Positions 60,025 through 64,000 of a DNA stretch of 64,000 nt are shown piece after piece (position 1 is the first letter of the stretch; the number at the start of each line of letters is the position of its first letter). A model generated the notes under the pieces. The model did not search any database, was not told the origin of the DNA, and worked only from the letters and a program-made list of their open reading frames with translations. The DNA is from Streptomyces sp. NRRL S-646. GTDB lineage: Bacteria > Actinomycetota > Actinomycetes > Streptomycetales > Streptomycetaceae. The stretch spans positions 806,001 through 870,000 of the forward strand of contig NZ_JODC01000007.1 in assembly GCF_000720765.1 (NCBI RefSeq). The letters are read 5' to 3'. Both the position numbers and the translations under genes were made by a program.

Positions 60025-60798
60025 GTGCCGGTGGAGATCACCTGGTGGGGTCACGCGACCTGTACGGTCGCGGACTCGGGCGTACGGCTGCTCACCGACC
60101 CTCTTTTCGCGCGCCGTCTCGCACATCTCCGCCGCCGTCGCGGGGCGCTGCCGCCGCCCGGCGCCTGGCGCGCGGACGTGGCGCTGGTGTCGCATCTGCA
60201 CGCCGACCACCTGCATGTTCCGTCTCTGGAGCGGCTCGCCGAGGGCACGCGCCTGCTGGTGCCCCGGGGCGCACCCCGGGCCGTGCCGGGGCTGCGCCGG
60301 CTCACCCACCTCACGGTGCGCGAGGTGGCGCCCGGGGACCGGGTGACGGTCGGTGACGTGGTCGTACGGGCCGTCCCCGCATGGCACGACGGGCGGCGGC
60401 TGCCGCTCGGACCGCATCGCTCGCCCGCTCTGGGGTACGTCATCGAGGGCGAGGCACGCACGTACTTCGCCGGGGACACCGGGCTGTTCGACGCGATGGC
60501 GCAGGAGGTCGGGCCGGTCGACGTGGCGCTGCTGCCGGTGGGCGGCTGGGGGCCGTACCTCGGCACCGGACATCTGGATGCGGGGCGGGCGGCCCAGGCG
60601 CTGGCCCGGCTGGCCCCGCGCAGTGCGGTGCCGGTGCACTACGGCACGTACTGGCCGATCGGGATGGACGCTGTGCGCCCCCATGAATTCCACGCGCCCG
60701 GCGACGAGTTCGTGCGCCTCGCGGCCGAGCACGCGCCGGATGTCGCGGTGCACCGGCTCGGGCACGGGGAGAGCGTGCGCCTGGAGGTCGCGCGGTGA
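60025..60798 (+). CDS. MBL-fold metallo-hydrolase
   Basis: A 257-residue metallo-beta-lactamase-fold protein of the UlaG/NAPE-PLD-like group. Metal ligands are in ITWWGHATC, LVSHLHADHLH (HxHxDH), VRAVPAWH, YFAGDTGLF and PVHYGTYWP. It should hydrolyse a phosphoester or lactone with two metal ions, in the cytoplasm. The start is GTG at 60025 after AAAGAGG. It overlaps the DedA gene by one base (TGATG), so a job on lipids or envelope precursors is possible. Confidence 0.88.
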   Translation: MPVEITWWGHATCTVADSGVRLLTDPLFARRLAHLRRRRGALPPPGAWRADVALVSHLHADHLHVPSLERLAEGTRLLVPRGAPRAVPGLRRLTHLTVREVAPGDRVTVGDVVVRAVPAWHDGRRLPLGPHRSPALGYVIEGEARTYFAGDTGLFDAMAQEVGPVDVALLPVGGWGPYLGTGHLDAGRAAQALARLAPRSAVPVHYGTYWPIGMDAVRPHEFHAPGDEFVRLAAEHAPDVAVHRLGHGESVRLEVAR

Positions 60799-61430
60799 TG
60801 TGGCTTGCCGCTACGGCGGCGATCGTGCCTCCCGAGTCGACCCAGCGTGCGATCGGCTATCCGTCGCTGTTTCTGCTGGTGCTGTTCGGGGCGCTGGTGC
60901 CGGTGATTCCCACGGGGGCGCTGGTGAGTTCGGCGGCCGTGGTGGCCTTTCATCAGACGGCGCCGTTCGCGTTGGCCCTGGTGTTCGTGACCGCGTCGCT
61001 GGCCGCGTTTCTCGGGGATGCGGCGCTGTACTGGCTGGGGCGGCGCGGGATGGGGTCGAAGAACGGGTCGCGGTGGCTGGCGGCGATTCGGGCGCGGGCG
61101 CCGGAGGAGCGGCTCGCGCAGGCGCAGGGGAAGCTGGCCGAGCACGGGGTTGCCGTGCTGGTGTTGTCCCGGCTGGTGCCGGCTGGGCGTATTCCGGTGA
61201 TGTTGGCTTGCCTCATGGCCAAGTGGCCGTTGCGGCGGTTTGCTCGGGGCAACTTGCCGGCGTGCCTGGCTTGGGCTGCGACGTATCAAGTGATTGGGAT
61301 TCTGGGTGGTTCCCTGTTCCCGGAGCCTTGGGAAGGCGTGGTGGCTGCGGTTGCGTTGACCGTGGTCATCAGTGTCGTGCCGAGTGTCTGGCGACGCCTG
61401 TGCAGAGGCGCCCAAGGGGCGGGGATCTGA
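60798..61430 (+). CDS. DedA-family membrane protein
   Basis: A 210-residue DedA/SNARE-associated membrane protein with four or five helices. The signature LAAFLGDAALYWLGRRGMG and the re-entrant ALVPVIPTGALVSSAAVVAF and VLSRLVPAGRIPVMLACLMAKW are present, with the conserved arginines. DedA proteins flip or transport polyprenyl-phosphates or phosphatidylethanolamine. ATG at 60798 is chosen; GTG at 60795 is the alternative. It follows the MBL gene without a gap. Confidence 0.88.
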   Translation: MWLAATAAIVPPESTQRAIGYPSLFLLVLFGALVPVIPTGALVSSAAVVAFHQTAPFALALVFVTASLAAFLGDAALYWLGRRGMGSKNGSRWLAAIRARAPEERLAQAQGKLAEHGVAVLVLSRLVPAGRIPVMLACLMAKWPLRRFARGNLPACLAWAATYQVIGILGGSLFPEPWEGVVAAVALTVVISVVPSVWRRLCRGAQGAGI

Positions 61431-61435
61431 GATCG

Positions 61436-61513
61436 TTTGGCGACTGCGGGCCGGTGGGGGCCTGTCGCGCCCACGCGGCGGAGCCGCATATTGATACAGC
61501 CCCTCGCCCCTAA
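61436..61513 (+). repeat. Dispersed intergenic repeat, copy 4, degraded
   Basis: The blocks GACTGCGG, TGTCGCGCCCACGCGGCGGAG, CCGCATATTGATACAGCCCC and TCGCCCC follow the order of the other copies, with more changes. It lies between the convergent DedA and MBL genes. Confidence 0.75.
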
Positions 61514-61523
61514 AACAACGGCG

Positions 61524-62594
61524 CTACAGGACCCGGGAGCCTCCCACTGGGAGGTCCCACAAGTCATCGCGATCCAAGCCCGCCTTCTCCCAAGCCGTCC
61601 GTACCCGTGTGAGGGGCTCAAGTACCGGCTCCGCCGACAACACGAACGTGCCCCAGTGCATCGGGGCCATCCTTCGCGCGCCCAGGTCCTGGGCCGCCCG
61701 TACCGCCTCCTCCGGGTCGCAGTGGACGTCGCTGAGCCACCAGCGGGGGTCGTAGGCGCCGATGGGGAGGAGGGCGAGGTCGATGTCCGGGTGGCGCTCG
61801 CCGATCCGGGAGAACCAGTGGCCGTATCCCGTGTCGCCCGCGAAATAGACGCGTTGGCCGTCGGGGGCCGTCAGTACCCAGCCGCCCCACAGGGAGTGGC
61901 AGGCATCGGTGAGGGTGCGCTTGGACCAGTGGTGGGCGGGGACGAAGTCGAAGCGGACGCCCTTCAGTTCGGCCGCCTCCCACCAGTCCAGTTCGGTGAC
62001 GGCGGTGAAGCGGCGGCGGTGGAACCAGCGGGCGAGGCCGGCCGGGACGAACACCGGAGTGGTGCGCGGGAGCCGGCGCAGGGTGGGGGCGTCCAGGTGG
62101 TCGTAGTGGTTGTGGCTGACGACGACCGCGTCGACGGGTGGCAGGGACTCCCAGGGGATTCCGACCGGGGTGATGCGGGCGGGGGTGCCGAGGATGCGGC
62201 GGGACCAGACCGGGTCGGTCAGGACGGTCAGGCCGCCGATCCGGACGATCCAACTGGCGTGTCCCGCCCAGGAGACGGCGACGGTGCGGGCGTCGACGCG
62301 GGGCAGCGGGGCGGGTGCGAAGGGGAGCCGGGGGATGTCGGCCAGGCCTTCGCGTCCGGGGCGGATGGAGCCCTCGCGGGCGAAGCGTGCCATGGCTTTC
62401 AGGCCGGGCAGCGGGGCGGTCAGACGGTCGTGGAAGGTGCGCGGCCACACCCTGCGCTCGCCCAGCGGGCGGGGTTCGGCGAGCGGCGGAAGGGCGGGCG
62501 CGAACCCTGGCCGGGACGCCGTCTCGTCGGCATCCCGGGTGGTCGTACTCGTACTCGTACTCGTGGTGGTGGTCGACTCGGACTGCTGCGTCAT
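61524..62594 (-). CDS. MBL-fold hydrolase, NAPE-PLD/UlaG-like
   Basis: A 356-residue metallo-beta-lactamase-fold protein. The Ser/Thr-rich N-terminus (about 1-20, STTTTSTSTSTTT) is followed by VSWAGHASWIVRIGG, AVVVSHNHYDHLDAPTL (HxHxDH), FVPAHHWSKR, YFAGDTGYG and PMHWGTFVLSAEP. The combination recalls N-acyl-phosphatidylethanolamine phospholipase D relatives. ATG at 62594 is chosen because it overlaps the upstream stop as ATGA and follows GGGAG. The substrate is unknown. Confidence 0.9.
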   Translation of the reverse strand: MTQQSESTTTTSTSTSTTTRDADETASRPGFAPALPPLAEPRPLGERRVWPRTFHDRLTAPLPGLKAMARFAREGSIRPGREGLADIPRLPFAPAPLPRVDARTVAVSWAGHASWIVRIGGLTVLTDPVWSRRILGTPARITPVGIPWESLPPVDAVVVSHNHYDHLDAPTLRRLPRTTPVFVPAGLARWFHRRRFTAVTELDWWEAAELKGVRFDFVPAHHWSKRTLTDACHSLWGGWVLTAPDGQRVYFAGDTGYGHWFSRIGERHPDIDLALLPIGAYDPRWWLSDVHCDPEEAVRAAQDLGARRMAPMHWGTFVLSAEPVLEPLTRVRTAWEKAGLDRDDLWDLPVGGSRVL

Positions 62595-63838
62595 CGAGGA
62601 GGCTCCCATCGCTGAGCTTCGTCGCGGAGATCGTCGAAGACCGACTTCACATGGCTCAACGCGCGTTGCACGTGTGGCAGTTCCAACGGCGCGGGTGATG
62701 TGAGACATTCCGCGCGTTCCTCGTCCGTGCTGCCCAACAGCGGGCCGGTGGACAGGCGGACGCGCAGGGCGCCGAGTTCGTCTCCGAAGCGGTGGCCGCC
62801 CGGTGCGGGCATGCCGAGCCGGGCGGCGAGGAAGTCCTCCAGTTCCTGCGCGTCGCCGACGCCGTGCGCCGAGAGCGCGGAGCGCAGCGGGCCGAGGTCG
62901 GCGTAGAGGTGGCGGCCGGCCTGCGGGGGACGGGACAGGGTGCCCGCCGCGACGATCGCGGCGTGCACGGCGGCGGCCACGCGCGCATGCAGGCGCACGC
63001 CGGCGGCCACGCGCGCGGTGACCGGCTCCGGCTCCCCCAGCGCGTACGCGGCCGGGGCGGCGACCGGGCCGGCGATGCGGGCGCCCAGCGCGGTGAGCAC
63101 GTCGAGCACGCGCGCGTGGAGGTCACGGCCCGTGTCGCCCGCCGGGACGCGGGCCATCGCGGCAGGCCAGCCGGGCGGCAGCAGCGCGCCGGCCAGGTCG
63201 GTGACGACGGTGACGTGGTCGGGCAGCATCTCGGCGGGGCTGAGCAGCACCGTGTCGTGCGGTGCGTGCAGGGTGTCGCGCCAGGTCTCGTCGCTGACCA
63301 GGTGCAGTCCCTCCCCTGCGGCGGCCTCGACGCACTCGTGCAGGAACTCGGGCGGGGCGACGGTGGCCGTCGGGTCGTCTGCGACGGACAGCACGAGCAG
63401 CCGCGGGTCACCGCCCTCGGTGCGCACCCTGCGCACGGTCTCCAGGAGGGCGTACGGATCCGGTACGCCACCGCACTCGGCCGGCGTCGCCACATGGAAG
63501 ACGGGTCTGCCCAACAGGCGTGCGTACGGCGCCCACCAGGCCGCGCAGGGCCTCGGCACCAGGACGTCGCCGCCGAGCGCGGCGGTCAGCGCGAGCAGCA
63601 GGGCGGGGGCGCCGGGGCCGGCGGCCACGCGGTCGGGTGCGGCGGACAGGCCGCGTCGCTCCCAGTAGCCGCACGCGGCCTCGATCAGCTCGGGTCCGCC
63701 GCCGATCGGCTCCCCGTCGGCCCGTGCGGCGGCCGCGGCGAGCACGGCGGTGAGCTCGGGCGGCACGGGCAGGCCGTCCTCGGGCAGCGGCGGCCCGTAG
63801 CGGACGGGTCCGTGGCCTTCCGCGTCCGTCCGCCGCAT
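62591..63838 (-). CDS. Class I/II aminotransferase-like protein lacking the PLP lysine
   Basis: A 415-residue fold-type I PLP-transferase homologue. Recognisable stretches are RYGPPLPEDGLPVPPELTAV, VAAGPGAPALLLALTAALGGDVLVPRPCAAWW, LVSDETWRDTL (normally SDEVY) and ELGALRVRLSTGP. Where the Schiff-base lysine is expected (S-x-S-K...GWRxG) the sequence reads VVTDLAGALLPPGWPAAMARV, with no lysine. It may be a PLP-binding non-enzyme or a regulator. It is translationally coupled to the downstream MBL hydrolase. Confidence 0.82.
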   Translation of the reverse strand: MRRTDAEGHGPVRYGPPLPEDGLPVPPELTAVLAAAAARADGEPIGGGPELIEAACGYWERRGLSAAPDRVAAGPGAPALLLALTAALGGDVLVPRPCAAWWAPYARLLGRPVFHVATPAECGGVPDPYALLETVRRVRTEGGDPRLLVLSVADDPTATVAPPEFLHECVEAAAGEGLHLVSDETWRDTLHAPHDTVLLSPAEMLPDHVTVVTDLAGALLPPGWPAAMARVPAGDTGRDLHARVLDVLTALGARIAGPVAAPAAYALGEPEPVTARVAAGVRLHARVAAAVHAAIVAAGTLSRPPQAGRHLYADLGPLRSALSAHGVGDAQELEDFLAARLGMPAPGGHRFGDELGALRVRLSTGPLLGSTDEERAECLTSPAPLELPHVQRALSHVKSVFDDLRDEAQRWEPPR

Positions 63839-63945
63839 GCGTACCTCCGCGCAGTCCCTGTGCCGTGTCCGTCGCTGTGCTCCGAGTACCCAGAGTGCCG
63901 CTGCCGCATCGGAGTGCGCACGGGTTTCGCCGGTCGCCCCGCGGG

Positions 63946-64000
63946 TCAGTGGTCCCAGGCGGAGTCCTTGGGCCACAGCCGGTAGGCGGCGGCGCCCAGG
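63946..64000 (-). CDS. C-terminal end of an unidentified protein
   Basis: The last 17 codons of a minus-strand gene entering from the right edge, ending AYRLWPKDSAWDH before a TGA at 63948-63946. The tail is rich in aromatic residues. It is too short to identify. About 107 bp without a gene separates it from the aminotransferase-like start. Confidence 0.5.
   Translation of the reverse strand, partial: LGAAAYRLWPKDSAWDH

Noticed and set aside
60025..62594. The two MBL-fold genes as a replacement for pqqB
   Set aside because: Their motifs fit UlaG/NAPE-PLD-type hydrolases, and they lie 37 kb from the pqq operon.

Overview
The window is high-GC actinobacterial DNA and reads as a Streptomyces chromosome. 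Evidence includes GC-rich codon use, GTG and TTG starts, Scr1/DUF5753 and MmyB-type regulators, S-adenosyl-methyltransferase paralogues, CBM2-carrying cellulases and CebR-type operators (TGGGAGCGCTCCCA). No rRNA, tRNA or CRISPR array was seen.

Layout. 1-3.1 kb: LysR fragment, atypical SDR, isochorismatase-like protein, and a MarR repressor divergent from a quinone-oxidoreductase-type gene across two tandem operators. 3.2-13.2 kb: secreted sialidase, secreted propeller-like protein, Na+/organic-anion symporter with divergent LysR gene, AsnC regulator, MFS exporter and long-chain acyl-CoA ligase. 13.2-24 kb: a tight minus-strand operon pqqA-pqqC-pqqD-pqqE, GH105, a polysaccharide-lyase-like protein, a 1498-residue GH28/GH29/CBM32/GH27-like enzyme and a CBM-FN3-FN3 PQQ-type sugar dehydrogenase. 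It appears to make the PQQ cofactor, enzymes that break pectic side chains, and the PQQ enzyme that could oxidise the released sugars. 24-28.6 kb: aldo/keto reductase, GH75 chitosanase, His-rich methyltransferase, PhyH-like oxygenase. 28.7-38.4 kb: cellulase cluster (GH6, GH5 divergent from GH48, GH74) under CebR-type boxes, plus a small secreted protein. 38.4-41.2 kb: a PL11 rhamnogalacturonan lyase broken by a decayed IS200/IS605-type tnpB element, with loss of the middle of the lyase. 41.4-50 kb: GDSL hydrolase, WYL regulator with target genes, pterin dehydratase, ADP-ribosylglycohydrolase, XRE/Scr1 regulators. 50-51.8 kb: a nitrate reductase operon whose narG and narH have collapsed in frame into one 183-residue ORF while narJ and narI look intact. 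51.8-64 kb: orphan dnaK, OsmC, a MoxR ATPase with a VWA/metallopeptidase-like partner, membrane phosphoesterase, two metallo-beta-lactamase-fold hydrolases, DedA protein and a PLP-transferase-like protein lacking the expected lysine.

Two repeat families cross the window. One is an intergenic repeat of about 75-125 bp at gene 3' ends (four copies). The other is a hairpin mini-repeat of about 32-41 bp. The mini-repeat sits in three coding sequences, always in the same frame (LP...GGTPI), and once inside a copy of the longer repeat. It looks like a coding-compatible insertion element and is, with the PQQ/pectin operon and the narGH remnant, the observation I find most worth following.
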